A DNA stretch of 64,000 nucleotides from SOIL31 sp964636815 (GTDB lineage Bacteria > Babelota > Babeliae > Babelales > Vermiphilaceae): assembly GCA_964636815.1 (NCBI GenBank), contig CAZWTF010000002.1, forward strand, positions 113,555-177,554, read 5' to 3'. Position numbers and translations under genes: made by a program. This document shows positions 8,264 through 16,487 of the stretch, piece after piece; position 1 is the stretch's first letter, and each line of letters begins with the position of its first letter. Under the pieces are notes generated by a model. That model saw only the letters and a program-made list of their open reading frames with translations, ran no database searches and was not told where the DNA came from.

Positions 8264-8438
8264 GGGAAAACCTTTATTTTTTTGGGTTAATAATCGGCTT
8301 CAAGTATAGCCATTGGTTGGTGCCTTATCAAGGTGTACCAGCAGATGGGTGCAAGGGGGGGTAGTGGACAATTTTTCGCAAAAAGGTAGAGTTATAGATA
8401 TATGAAAGATTGTTAAATATAACTGTTTAAGGATGATA

Positions 8439-9002
8439 ATGAATAAATTACATATGTTGGCATTGGTCGGATTGATGCTTTGTGCAAGCAATAAAGCTTC
8501 AATAATGGGGCAAGAGCAAAGAGAAGTTTTATATACATTACATACGCTTGGGCAAGATTTTATCAATGTTCCGATGATTACTCAAAACATTGATATGTTT
8601 ATGGGTGTTCTTGAAATGAATCTTCAAGTAAATACGGCAAAGCTACAAGATGCTGATCAAAAGATTAAAAAAACTATATTAACTAATGCAGCATTGCTTA
8701 CAGGAGTTATGGTAACAAGAGCTGGAATTTCTCAGCTTGCAAGCTCAATTAATTGTAATCTTGCTTATCATGCTTTTGCAAAAAATGTTCTTTTGAATGG
8801 CAATCTTTCTCTCGGAATTGTTACAAGCGTATTTAATGCATTAAATATCCATGATGCATGGAAAAGCAGATCAGAATTGATAGAAGCGATAGCCTTAGAT
8901 AAAGAAATTTTGAGCAAATTGGAAGAAATCAAATATTCTATGAGCTCTATTGAAGAAAATACTGATTCTACTGAGAACGGTTTATTAAATAGCGCGCAAT
9001 AA
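8439..9002 (+). CDS. Hypothetical secreted protein
   Basis: The start is placed at the ATG of 8439 rather than 8433 because the AAGGA ribosome site at 8428-8432 then has a spacing of six. The 187-residue product has a signal peptide (MNKLHMLALVGLMLCASNKA) and a helical body with a weakly hydrophobic centre (about 82-125) and a charged end (SKLEEIKYSMSSIEEN). No family recognised. A promoter for the following transcript starts 20 bases after its stop. Confidence 0.65.
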   Translation: MNKLHMLALVGLMLCASNKASIMGQEQREVLYTLHTLGQDFINVPMITQNIDMFMGVLEMNLQVNTAKLQDADQKIKKTILTNAALLTGVMVTRAGISQLASSINCNLAYHAFAKNVLLNGNLSLGIVTSVFNALNIHDAWKSRSELIEAIALDKEILSKLEEIKYSMSSIEENTDSTENGLLNSAQ

Positions 9003-9021
9003 GGCTTATTGAGCGATCAGT

Positions 9022-9049
9022 TTGACAATTTGTAAAAAAACAGTAGACT
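9022..9049 (+). promoter_or_regulatory. Sigma-70-type promoter upstream of a short leader
   Basis: TTGACA (9022-9027), a 16-base spacer and TAGACT (9044-9049) form a good promoter. It would start RNA near 9056, about 180 bases before the DEAD-box helicase start and about 45 bases before an intrinsic terminator, so the transcript is either a small RNA or an attenuated leader. Confidence 0.55.
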
Positions 9050-9098
9050 GAGAGTATATAAGTAAAAAGCTGTTCCTAATATTATAGAACATTCAGGT

Positions 9099-9129
9099 TT
9101 AGAGCGCTTTTGGCGCTCTAATCTTTTTT
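9099..9129 (+). terminator. Intrinsic terminator (attenuator candidate)
   Basis: TTAGAGCGC (9099-9107) pairs perfectly with GCGCTCTAA (9113-9121), followed by TCTTTTTT. It lies downstream of the 9022 promoter and 107 bases before the helicase start. Confidence 0.8.
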
Positions 9130-9166
9130 AGGGGCCCCATAACATGGGGAGTCAAGGCGTGACCCG
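9130..9166 (+). repeat. Family A palindromic element, degenerate copy 2
   Basis: Contains GGGGCCCCATAACATGGGG, i.e. the two boxes of the family with a shortened middle, followed by GTGACCCGTAAT. It is placed directly after the terminator at 9099. Membership is weaker than for most copies. Confidence 0.4.
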
Positions 9167-9235
9167 TAATGAATTAGGAATAGGCTTTTAACAGTAGTGT
9201 TATAAGTATTATTCCTTTTTTTATAGGTGACGTAT

Positions 9236-10912
9236 ATGAGTATACATGCATTGGGTGTTGACGAACGTATAGTAAAAGCAGTTTCTGAATTAGGCTTTAC
9301 CCAGCCAACAGCAATTCAAGAAAAAGCAATTCCTCTTCTTTTACAAGGTGATCGTGATCTTATAGGTTTGGCACAAACAGGTACCGGTAAAACGGCTGCT
9401 TTTGGATTGCCACTTATTTCAGCGGTTATGGACGGAAAAACTCAGGGATTGGTTATTTGTCCAACTCGTGAGCTTTGTCTTCAGATTACTAAAGAATTAA
9501 CAGCCTATTCCAAATATATTCCAGGTTTTAGTGTTGTTGCGGTGTATGGTGGTGCTGATATCAGAACTCAGATAGCAGCTATCAAACGCGGAGCACACAT
9601 TATTGTTGGAACTCCAGGGCGATTAATTGATCATATCAACCGTAGAACTATCAATTTAGAAAAAATGAGTCGTGTGGTTCTTGATGAAGCTGATCAAATG
9701 TTAGACATGGGCTTTCAAGAAGATATTGATGAAATTCTAAAATCTACTCCAAAAGAAAAAAAAGTATGGTTGTTCTCTGCAACTATGCAACCAAAAATTG
9801 AAAAAATAGCACACACGTACATGAACAACCCATTACACATTACAGTGGGTCAAAAAAATAGCGGCGCAACCAATATTGAACATCAGTATTGCATTGTGAG
9901 AATTGTGGATATTCAAAGCGCAATACGTCGTTTTATTGATCTTTATCCTGATATGTTTGGTATTGTGTTCTGTCGTACAAAGCGTGATGCGCAAGAAATG
10001 AGTGCTCAGTTGATTAGTGCTGGTTACAATTCAGATGCATTGCATGGTGATTTATCTCAGCCTCAACGTGATGCTGTGATGAAAAAATTCAGAGACAAGA
10101 AAATACAAGTGTTAGTTGCAACAGACGTTGCTGCTCGTGGTATTGACGTTGATGGCGTTACACACGTATTACATTGTAACTTACCAGATGATATTGAAAA
10201 TTACACACATCGTAGTGGTCGTACAGCACGTGCCGGCAAATCTGGTGTTTCTATTATTATCGGATCATCACTCAGAAAAATTAAGTTTATTGAACAACAA
10301 CTTGGTATTACAGTTAAGCCTGTTCAAGTTCCAACTGGTGATACATTGTGTCAAAAACAATTAGAACATTTTTCACAAAAATTGATTGAAACTCCTGTTA
10401 ATGAGTTTATCAAGCCGTTTGTGTCAGTGATTCAAGAATCGTTAAGCGCATTATCAAAAGAAGAAATCATTGAAAAAATAGTTTCACTCAATTGTGGTGA
10501 AATGTTACAGCATTATAAAAAAGCATTAGATTTAAATTCTTCTGCAAGCCGTGGTGATTTCTCTCGCGATAGAGATAGCAGAGATGTTAGAGGTGGTAGA
10601 GATAGCAGAGGTAGAAGAAGTAATGACTATTCATCATCATCAAATAGTCGTCCTAGCAACTCTAGCCGTGATGAATCTCGTCTCTTTATCAACGTTGGTA
10701 AAATTGATTCTATGACTAAAGAAAGCTTGATCAAGTTTATTGCAAACACATCTGCAGTTGATGGATCATGTGTGAGTCGTATTTCTATGCAAAACACACG
10801 CTCTTTCTTTACTGTAGAAGACAGCAGAAAAGCGCAAGCAATTGTGCGATCGCTGAAAGATTTTACATTAAAAGGTAGAAGAATACACATCGAGTTTGAA
10901 CCAACAAGATAA
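9236..10912 (+). CDS. deaD: DEAD-box ATP-dependent RNA helicase with DbpA-type RNA-binding tail
   Basis: The 558-residue protein unwinds RNA duplexes, usually in ribosome assembly and mRNA decay at low temperature. Helicase motifs are complete: AQTGTGKT (about 46-53), PTRELCLQ, GTPGRLID, DEAD (as VVLDEADQMLDMG), SAT, and the HRSGRTARAGK box. Residues about 435-480 form an RS/RGG-rich linker, and the end (about 483-555) matches the DbpA RNA-binding domain (INVGKIDSMTKESLIKFI). The ATG at 9236 is preferred to the in-frame GTG at 9227 because AGGTG then serves as ribosome site. A possible attenuated leader precedes the gene and two tandem terminators follow. Confidence 0.92.
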   Translation: MSIHALGVDERIVKAVSELGFTQPTAIQEKAIPLLLQGDRDLIGLAQTGTGKTAAFGLPLISAVMDGKTQGLVICPTRELCLQITKELTAYSKYIPGFSVVAVYGGADIRTQIAAIKRGAHIIVGTPGRLIDHINRRTINLEKMSRVVLDEADQMLDMGFQEDIDEILKSTPKEKKVWLFSATMQPKIEKIAHTYMNNPLHITVGQKNSGATNIEHQYCIVRIVDIQSAIRRFIDLYPDMFGIVFCRTKRDAQEMSAQLISAGYNSDALHGDLSQPQRDAVMKKFRDKKIQVLVATDVAARGIDVDGVTHVLHCNLPDDIENYTHRSGRTARAGKSGVSIIIGSSLRKIKFIEQQLGITVKPVQVPTGDTLCQKQLEHFSQKLIETPVNEFIKPFVSVIQESLSALSKEEIIEKIVSLNCGEMLQHYKKALDLNSSASRGDFSRDRDSRDVRGGRDSRGRRSNDYSSSSNSRPSNSSRDESRLFINVGKIDSMTKESLIKFIANTSAVDGSCVSRISMQNTRSFFTVEDSRKAQAIVRSLKDFTLKGRRIHIEFEPTR

Positions 10913-10936
10913 TATTCTTTTTAATTTGATTATATG

Positions 10937-10971
10937 AATTGGGTATGAAAAACTTCATACCCAATTTTTTT
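10937..10971 (+). terminator. Terminator of the helicase gene
   Basis: AATTGGGTATGAA (10937-10949) pairs perfectly with TTCATACCCAATT (10954-10966), followed by a T run. Confidence 0.85.
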
Positions 10972-10997
10972 GTGCGCAATGCTCGGGGCATATTATG

Positions 10998-11033
10998 ATA
11001 GGACATGAAACTTCATGTCCTATTTTGTTTTTT
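10998..11033. terminator. Second tandem terminator, possibly bidirectional
   Basis: ATAGGACATGAA (10998-11009) pairs with TTCATGTCCTAT (11012-11023), followed by TTTGTTTTTT on the plus strand. It lies between the convergent helicase and the small secreted protein at 11059 and could serve both. The apex resembles that of the preceding hairpin (ATGAA...TTCAT). Confidence 0.7.
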
Positions 11034-11058
11034 ATAAGGGAAATAAGGTAGTATGCAA

Positions 11059-11433
11059 TTATTGAACTTGCGAAGCAGTCACTAGAAAAATTAATGAGTT
11101 ACCATCAGAATCACCAACTTTTATAGAGGCTATTTTATTCCATGATGCTAAGATGGTTGGTTTTGAGATGCTTATTAATTCATCAGAAGTTGTTTTTTCT
11201 AATATGTCTGCATCTATCAAAACTCCATTTTGATTAGTGTTAACAGAAAGATTAATTATTGTATTGTTATCAAATTCAAATGACGCCGGACTGTTTTCAT
11301 CAACTAGCACGGTGCTTACTATATGACGTTCAGCAAATTCTTTGGTTATTGTTATATCAAGATCAAGTTGTATTTGTGCTGTTGCAAAGGCAGATGTTAT
11401 AAGTGCTGCGCTTAATAATGTTTTTTTGAACAT
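11059..11433 (-). CDS. Small hypothetical secreted protein
   Basis: A 124-residue product with signal peptide (MFKKTLLSAALITSAFATAQ) and a short beta-rich mature part that alternates hydrophobic and polar residues, as in a small beta sandwich. It contains no Cys. No family recognised. Monocistronic, convergent with the helicase gene; promoter region shared with mutY in 11434-11549. Confidence 0.65.
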   Translation of the reverse strand: MFKKTLLSAALITSAFATAQIQLDLDITITKEFAERHIVSTVLVDENSPASFEFDNNTIINLSVNTNQNGVLIDADILEKTTSDELISISKPTILASWNKIASIKVGDSDGNSLIFLVTASQVQ

Positions 11434-11549
11434 GTAGGACCTTTCTTTTTGTTGTTTTATTTTTATGAAGATATCCCTTATAAATGCTGTAATTGTATAA
11501 TATAATAGGAAGTATTGATACTGTTTTTTATATTTGTTAGTGAATTATA

Positions 11550-12359
11550 ATGCATCAAATAGCAGCATTTAAAGAATTTATTTGGAATTTTTATGAACAA
11601 AACAAAAGGGAATTTGCATGGCGACATGTGGATAATCCTTATTTTGTTTTAGTGTCAGAAATAATGTTGCAGCAAACGCAAACACAGCGTGTTATTACAA
11701 AGTATGAGGAATTTATTGCAGCATTCCCAACATTTGAGAGCTTAGCAGTAGCATCATTGCGCGATGTTTTGCTGGTATGGCAAGGTCTTGGATATTATCG
11801 ACGTGCACGATTTTTGCATCAATTAGCGCAAATTGTGGTAAATGAACATGGTGGTGTCTTGCCACAAGATCCAAAAGTTTTACAAACATTACCAGGAATT
11901 GGTCCTAATACGGCAGGTTCTATTTGCGCATTTGCGTTTAATAAACCTGTTGTCTTTATAGAAACAAATATTAGAACAGTGTTTATTGATAGTTTTTTTT
12001 ATGCTCACCTTACGGTGAGCGACAAGGAATTGCTGCCATTAATTGCAAGCACTGTCGATCATAGCAACCCGCGTGAATGGTATTATGCATTGATGGATTA
12101 TGGCGTATTTTTAAAAGCACGCAAGATAAATCCAAGTCGTAAAAGTGCTCATTATAGTAAACAGTCAAAATTTGAAGGTTCTGATCGGCAGATACGTGCA
12201 AAGATTGTGAAGTTTATTACTGAACATGAACATGTATCACATGATGAAGTTTTGAAGATGGTTGATAAAGATGTTGTTCGTGTTGAAAAAATTATTGATA
12301 AGCTTGTTGCAGAAGAATTTATTAAAAAAGCGGCAAATGGTGTATATTTAATAGGTTAA
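11550..12359 (+). CDS. mutY: MutY-like A/G-specific adenine DNA glycosylase lacking the iron-sulfur cluster
   Basis: The 269-residue protein has the HhH-GPD fold: VSEIMLQQTQTQRV (about 35-48, with catalytic Glu37) and the helix-hairpin-helix LPGIGPNTAG (about 114-123). MutY removes adenine mispaired with 8-oxoguanine. Two features are unusual. The catalytic Asp motif (DGNV.RV in MutY) reads ETNIRTV, with Glu138 at the Asp position. The C-terminal region where MutY carries four Cys for a [4Fe-4S] cluster (about 190-215) has no Cys at all. The NUDIX-like recognition domain is also absent; the end looks like a small winged helix. It may therefore be a related glycosylase with a different substrate range. 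Confidence 0.72.
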   Translation: MHQIAAFKEFIWNFYEQNKREFAWRHVDNPYFVLVSEIMLQQTQTQRVITKYEEFIAAFPTFESLAVASLRDVLLVWQGLGYYRRARFLHQLAQIVVNEHGGVLPQDPKVLQTLPGIGPNTAGSICAFAFNKPVVFIETNIRTVFIDSFFYAHLTVSDKELLPLIASTVDHSNPREWYYALMDYGVFLKARKINPSRKSAHYSKQSKFEGSDRQIRAKIVKFITEHEHVSHDEVLKMVDKDVVRVEKIIDKLVAEEFIKKAANGVYLIG

Positions 12360-12401
12360 ATTATATTATTTTTCGCAAATGTAATGTAAGGTTTTTACTT
12401 A

Positions 12402-13109
12402 ATGAAAAAAACAACTCTTTTATTAACGATATTGATATCTAGTAATGTATTATACTCTATTCAAAATTCAACTGCAGACATGGGTACAGCTCTTGTAGCA
12501 GCAGCATGTGCGAGTGGTAGCTATAAGATATATCTTGATACGCCGGAACTATTTCATCCAGGTGTTTTTGCTTGTATAAATTGTGCGGTAACAGCAGCAA
12601 CGTACCACTTTTTACACAAAGCAACTCCTGCAGGACGCATTAAACGAGCTAATATGTTACTTGATGAAATATCGCGTCATACATTGGCTCGCGTTGCTTT
12701 TGATGATGAAAGTGCGTTTTTTGATGCAGTGCAAGATATGTATTTAACTGATGATCTGCCATTGATTAGTGCATACAATCATTTGATTAGTTTAGTTCCA
12801 ATGATGCACTATACATTAAGTTTGATTAATAAAGCATCAGCAGAAGTTGGTAAAGATGTTTTGTTGCAAGAAGAGTGTGATGCGTCATTATCATGTGCAG
12901 ATATGTTGTTTAAAAATATATCTGATGCAATTAAACGTATTAGAGATCATAAAAATTATTTGTCCCAATTGAGTATTTATAAAGAAAGTTTAATGCAAGA
13001 AAAGCAAACGCTTGCGCAACAGCAAATGGCTCATGCGCAGTATAATATTGCTCAAGCGCAGCATAATTCTAATTTTTTACAATGGTTAAAATTTATTTTT
13101 GGTCGCTAA
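12402..13109 (+). CDS. Hypothetical secreted protein
   Basis: The 235-residue product has a signal peptide (MKKTTLLLTILISSNVLYS), a hydrophobic Ala-rich stretch with several Cys (about 28-65), a helical body and a Gln/Ala-rich C-terminal helix (QQQMAHAQYNIAQAQHN, about 207-223) that looks like a coiled coil. No family recognised. It starts 42 bases after mutY and ends only two bases from the convergent photolyase gene. Confidence 0.62.
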   Translation: MKKTTLLLTILISSNVLYSIQNSTADMGTALVAAACASGSYKIYLDTPELFHPGVFACINCAVTAATYHFLHKATPAGRIKRANMLLDEISRHTLARVAFDDESAFFDAVQDMYLTDDLPLISAYNHLISLVPMMHYTLSLINKASAEVGKDVLLQEECDASLSCADMLFKNISDAIKRIRDHKNYLSQLSIYKESLMQEKQTLAQQQMAHAQYNIAQAQHNSNFLQWLKFIFGR

Positions 13110-13111
13110 TG

Positions 13112-14515
13112 TTACACGCTTCTATACCATTTTTTTGTTAACTTAGTTTCTTGTGCATGATCAACAATTGGTCTTGGATAGCTCTCATTTTTATTTTGCT
13201 CGTTCATCCTGAGCTTGTCGAAGGATTCTTTGAACCATGTATGGATAATTTTATTGTCATATTTACGCAGTTCTGGTATCCATTTTTTAATATAGATGCA
13301 GTCGGGGTCATATTTTTTTTGTTGTAACCAAGGATTAAAGATGCGGAAATAGGGTTGTGCATCACAGCCTGTGGAAGCGCACCATTGCCAATTTCCATTG
13401 TTGACTGCAGGGTCATAATCAACCAGTTTTTGTGCAAAATATTTTTCTCCCCACAACCAGTTAATATGTAAGTCTTTAACTAAAAATGATGCAACAATCA
13501 TACGTACGCGATTGTGCATAAATCCAGTTGTATTCAGTTCTCGCATGCCAGCATCCACAATAGGAAATCCTGTTTTACCTTCACACCACGCTGCAAAAAT
13601 TTTTTTATCATTGTTCCATTGTAACTTATCGTATTTTTCATGATATGCATGTCCAAAAACCGTTGGTTTGTGATACGCGATGTGGGTAAAAAAATCGCGC
13701 CAATAAAGTTGGCGTAGTAATGGATGTTTTGAGCTCAGATGTTCTATGATTGCATGATACGCTTCACGGACTGAAATTGTACCAAATTTAAGATGAGCAG
13801 AAAGGTGAGAGGTTGCAATTGCAGGGTAATCGCGGTCATGATTATAGTTTTTGAGATCTGTAAGGTGCTTGAGAATGGTAAGGCCTTCTTTTCTGCCACC
13901 AGATGAGGCAATTTTTTTGTTTTGTGTAGGAAGGATTTTTTTAAATAATGTAGTAGGTTCACTGTTTTTTATTGCCCCACTGAACCAATCTCCGTGTTGT
14001 TGTTTTATTGGTGTTGGCACATCGATCATTGCTGCTTTTTTATAAAATGCGGTAAACACAGAATAGTAATTACCGTCTTTTTTGGTAATAGATTCAGGTG
14101 AATTGAGTAATGCATCGTCACTGACTTCAAAATGTATATCATGATCGGCGCATATTTTTTTAATCTTTTTATCACGTGCTGTACTGAAAGGAGTGTAATC
14201 GCGATTAATAAATAGGGCATCAATTGTGTTTTCTTTAATGATTTTTTTTATAACATCCTCTGCGTTACCATAAAAAAAATAAAGTTTGCCACCTTGTTTT
14301 ACAATAGCATTGTGCAGTTGCGTGAGTGATTCAAGCATACATTGTATTGCATTGTCGCTTTTATAGCTGTTTTTATCGGTCACTTGGTGAGGATCAAAAA
14401 TAAAGCAAGGGATTACCTTGTTTGATTGTGCAAGTGCATTGTTAAGTGCAGTGTTATCAGCAAGACGCAGATCGCGTCTAAAAATAAAAAGAGATTTATT
14501 ATAGATATGCTTCAT
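13112..14515 (-). CDS. phrB: Deoxyribodipyrimidine photolyase (CPD photolyase)
   Basis: A 467-residue flavoprotein that repairs UV-induced pyrimidine dimers with light energy. The N-terminal photolyase domain starts at LFIFRRDLRLADNTAL; the FAD-binding region shows WRDFFTHIAYH, GKTGFPIVDAGMREL, GFMHNRVRMIVASFL and the DYDPAVNNGNWQWCA signature (about 360-385). Length is normal. Near the C-terminus (about residues 430-439) the DNA carries a family B palindromic element, giving ESFDKLRMNE in the loop before the conserved YPRPIVDH motif. No methenyltetrahydrofolate or other antenna assignment is attempted. Retention of a photolyase implies the organism or its host is sometimes exposed to light. 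Confidence 0.93.
   Translation of the reverse strand: MKHIYNKSLFIFRRDLRLADNTALNNALAQSNKVIPCFIFDPHQVTDKNSYKSDNAIQCMLESLTQLHNAIVKQGGKLYFFYGNAEDVIKKIIKENTIDALFINRDYTPFSTARDKKIKKICADHDIHFEVSDDALLNSPESITKKDGNYYSVFTAFYKKAAMIDVPTPIKQQHGDWFSGAIKNSEPTTLFKKILPTQNKKIASSGGRKEGLTILKHLTDLKNYNHDRDYPAIATSHLSAHLKFGTISVREAYHAIIEHLSSKHPLLRQLYWRDFFTHIAYHKPTVFGHAYHEKYDKLQWNNDKKIFAAWCEGKTGFPIVDAGMRELNTTGFMHNRVRMIVASFLVKDLHINWLWGEKYFAQKLVDYDPAVNNGNWQWCASTGCDAQPYFRIFNPWLQQKKYDPDCIYIKKWIPELRKYDNKIIHTWFKESFDKLRMNEQNKNESYPRPIVDHAQETKLTKKWYRSV
13201..13228 (-). repeat. Family B palindromic element inside the photolyase gene
   Basis: Contains CCTTCGACAAGCTCAGGA, a partly palindromic sequence translated in frame as SFDKLRMNE. 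Sequences containing CTTCGACAAGCTCAGG are known to recur as interspersed repeats in many bacterial genomes; that statement is from general knowledge, not a search. Confidence 0.55.
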
Positions 14516-14574
14516 ATTTTATATCTCTGTGAGTTTGTTTTTTTATCTGTTATTGTAGCAAAATGTGATAAATA

Positions 14575-14604
14575 AAAAATCCCCGTAATTATGCGGGGAT
14601 TTTT
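14575..14604 (-). terminator. Terminator of the ankyrin-like gene at 14629
   Basis: AAAAATCCCCG (14575-14585) pairs perfectly with CGGGGATTTTT (14594-14604). Read on the minus strand it follows the stop of the 14629-15525 gene and isolates it from photolyase. Confidence 0.85.
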
Positions 14605-14628
14605 AACTGTTCTTGTTTGTTTTGTTAA

Positions 14629-15525
14629 TTACTTGGGTTCATTGGCTTTTAAAGCGGATACAATTGCATTAACGTCTTCTTGTATAGTCAGCATTTCTTG
14701 TAAAACCTCTTTATCAAAAGCTTTATTTTCACATGTTTGTCTTAAGAACTTAATATATTGTTCTGATGTGAATGTATTTTGCTTCAATTTAGGAAGAAGA
14801 TTGTTGGCATTATCAGCTCCGTATGCAAGAAGAAGATTAAAAACTTCCTGATTTGGTTTTTGATAATAGAAAAATTCCTTTAATCCACGATTAGCTGTCA
14901 TAAGTTTGAGCTCAATTAACATTTTTATTGTAGTGATGTTTGGACGATAAAAGCAGTGAGATATAAGACATTCTCTTTTTTTCTCTTCTGATCCACGATA
15001 TTCTGTTTTTTTCCAATTTCCATTTTTATCGTAGAATTTGTGTTCATACTGTGTTACTACGGGATTCTCATAAGTAATAAGTAGTTGAATCATATTAGAA
15101 AGATCTTTGTTTTCTGTGAAAGGACCGTGATCATTTTGTAAGGCGATTGTTAAAGGTGTATGTTCTTCATATTGGATATTATGAATTGCTGCTTTAAGTG
15201 CTATGACTGTGCGCATATTATCTACGCGATTTTGATCAGCATATTCAAATACGAGTGGCCAGTTGCTCCCTTTTCTTTTATAGTTGACCTCAGCCCCTTT
15301 GGCTACTAAATCTCGTATTTCTTTATCAGTGATACCTTCTCTATAAAGTTCTTCACTCAAAGGATTGAATTTGTTTGATATAGGTGTGGGCTCAGGAAAC
15401 TCGCTGAGATCTTTGATTACTATTGTGTAGCCTTTATCGTCAGAAGATGGTTTTTCCAGTTCCATGCTTTGTATGTTTTGAGCCCAGCAGATGATTGATA
15501 GCATTGCTATTGAGATTTTTTTCAT
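14629..15525 (-). CDS. Secreted ankyrin-like repeat protein, paralogue 1
   Basis: A 298-residue protein with a signal peptide (MKKISIAMLSIICWAQNIQS, then ME). The mature part carries degenerate ankyrin repeats, e.g. ITDKEIRDLVAKGAEVNYKR and TPLTIALQNDHG, and a conserved tail ending in a helix that reads 'IQEDVNAIVSAL'. It is one of three tandem paralogues (with 15550 and 16488) that share signal peptide, repeat layout and this tail. Secreted ankyrin proteins in intracellular bacteria commonly bind host proteins; that role is inferred. Gap to the next gene upstream is 24 bases, so the three are likely one transcript. Confidence 0.75.
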   Translation of the reverse strand: MKKISIAMLSIICWAQNIQSMELEKPSSDDKGYTIVIKDLSEFPEPTPISNKFNPLSEELYREGITDKEIRDLVAKGAEVNYKRKGSNWPLVFEYADQNRVDNMRTVIALKAAIHNIQYEEHTPLTIALQNDHGPFTENKDLSNMIQLLITYENPVVTQYEHKFYDKNGNWKKTEYRGSEEKKRECLISHCFYRPNITTIKMLIELKLMTANRGLKEFFYYQKPNQEVFNLLLAYGADNANNLLPKLKQNTFTSEQYIKFLRQTCENKAFDKEVLQEMLTIQEDVNAIVSALKANEPK

Positions 15526-15549
15526 GATTAAGATCCTATTTGTTAGAGA

Positions 15550-16470
15550 TTATTTTTTTTGATTGGCTTTATGTTTTTCCAGTGACTCGATACTAGCATT
15601 AACCATTTTTTGTATGGCATACAGTTTTGTTAATGTTTTGAAATTATCATCCTGAACATTATCTAAAGTGACTATTTCTGTAAGAAATTGAATCCATGAG
15701 TCTTGTGGGAATGCATCTTTTCTTACTGTATTAAGTGTATTAGAATCGCAGACAGCATTGTGTTCACGTAAAATATTTAAGATTTCTTGGTTTGGGTTCC
15801 TACGCGTTACAAATTCTTTTAATGCTTCTTTAGGAGTGATGAATTTTGAGTTTAACAAGAACTTAATTATTTCAACGTTTCGAAAGGCAAAGGCATATCT
15901 TCTGACAATCTCTTTACGTTGTTCTTTTGTATATGTAGAGTTTTCAACTTCTGGGGCATCATTCGATATTTCGAGAGGTAGTAAAAGTTTGATCATCTCT
16001 GTGTTATCAGAAGTTGAAGCAGTTGTTAGAGGGGTTTGGGGGGAATATTTGTTTTTTATGCCTGTAATACCAAGATTAATAAATAGACCCATATTTTTTA
16101 AGCCTTGTTCTGTTTTATTATGAGCATGATACGTTACTATGTTGCTCTTATAATAATAAAGATCTGGTTCCTGATAATTAGGATCAGCTCCTTTGTCTAT
16201 TAAGTCTTTTATCTCAGTTTCATTAAGATTTAAGTTATAAAGTTTTAAGCTTAAGAGATCTACTCTTTGTTTTAAGTCAAATTGACCTTCTGTATTCCAT
16301 CGAATACTTGTAACATCAATAAATCTTTCTGTGGTGTTAAAGTTTTTTGATGTACTAAGAATGTCGCGATATTCCTTTTCGGTTATTGTTTTTATTTTTT
16401 CGTTTTCCATGCTTTGTATTTGTTGAGTGCTACAGATGATTGATAGTAAAGCTATTGAGAATTTTTTCAT
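15550..16470 (-). CDS. Secreted ankyrin-like repeat protein, paralogue 2
   Basis: A 306-residue paralogue of its two neighbours. Signal peptide MKKFSIALLSIICSTQQIQS, then ME. Ankyrin-like units include LNETEIKDLIDKGADPNYQE and TPLTTASTSDNTEMIKLLLP. The tail helix with 'IQKMVNASIESLEKHK' corresponds to that of paralogue 1. The shared phrase 'LNLNETEIKDLIDKGAD' is nearly the same as in paralogue 3, showing that 2 and 3 are the closest pair. No enzymatic domain is visible. Confidence 0.75.
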   Translation of the reverse strand: MKKFSIALLSIICSTQQIQSMENEKIKTITEKEYRDILSTSKNFNTTERFIDVTSIRWNTEGQFDLKQRVDLLSLKLYNLNLNETEIKDLIDKGADPNYQEPDLYYYKSNIVTYHAHNKTEQGLKNMGLFINLGITGIKNKYSPQTPLTTASTSDNTEMIKLLLPLEISNDAPEVENSTYTKEQRKEIVRRYAFAFRNVEIIKFLLNSKFITPKEALKEFVTRRNPNQEILNILREHNAVCDSNTLNTVRKDAFPQDSWIQFLTEIVTLDNVQDDNFKTLTKLYAIQKMVNASIESLEKHKANQKK

Positions 16471-16487
16471 TGGAAGACCCTTTTTTA

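Larger units (their letters stand above)
9056..9235 (+). promoter_or_regulatory. Possible attenuator leader of the DEAD-box helicase gene (or small RNA)
   Basis: From the predicted start near 9056 the RNA would form a small hairpin (TGTTC...GAACA, about 9071-9091), then the terminator at 9099-9129, then reach the helicase gene only by read-through. CTGTTCCTAAT (9070-9080) can alternatively pair with ATTAGGAA at about 9174-9181, further downstream. Cold-shock helicase genes often have long regulated leaders. The pairing is my reading by eye, without energy calculation. Confidence 0.35.

Noticed and set aside
8300..8566. Cys-rich minus-strand open frame of 88 codons
   Set aside because: It overlaps the start of the 8439 gene on the other strand, has no ribosome site and its composition is unlike that of its neighbours.
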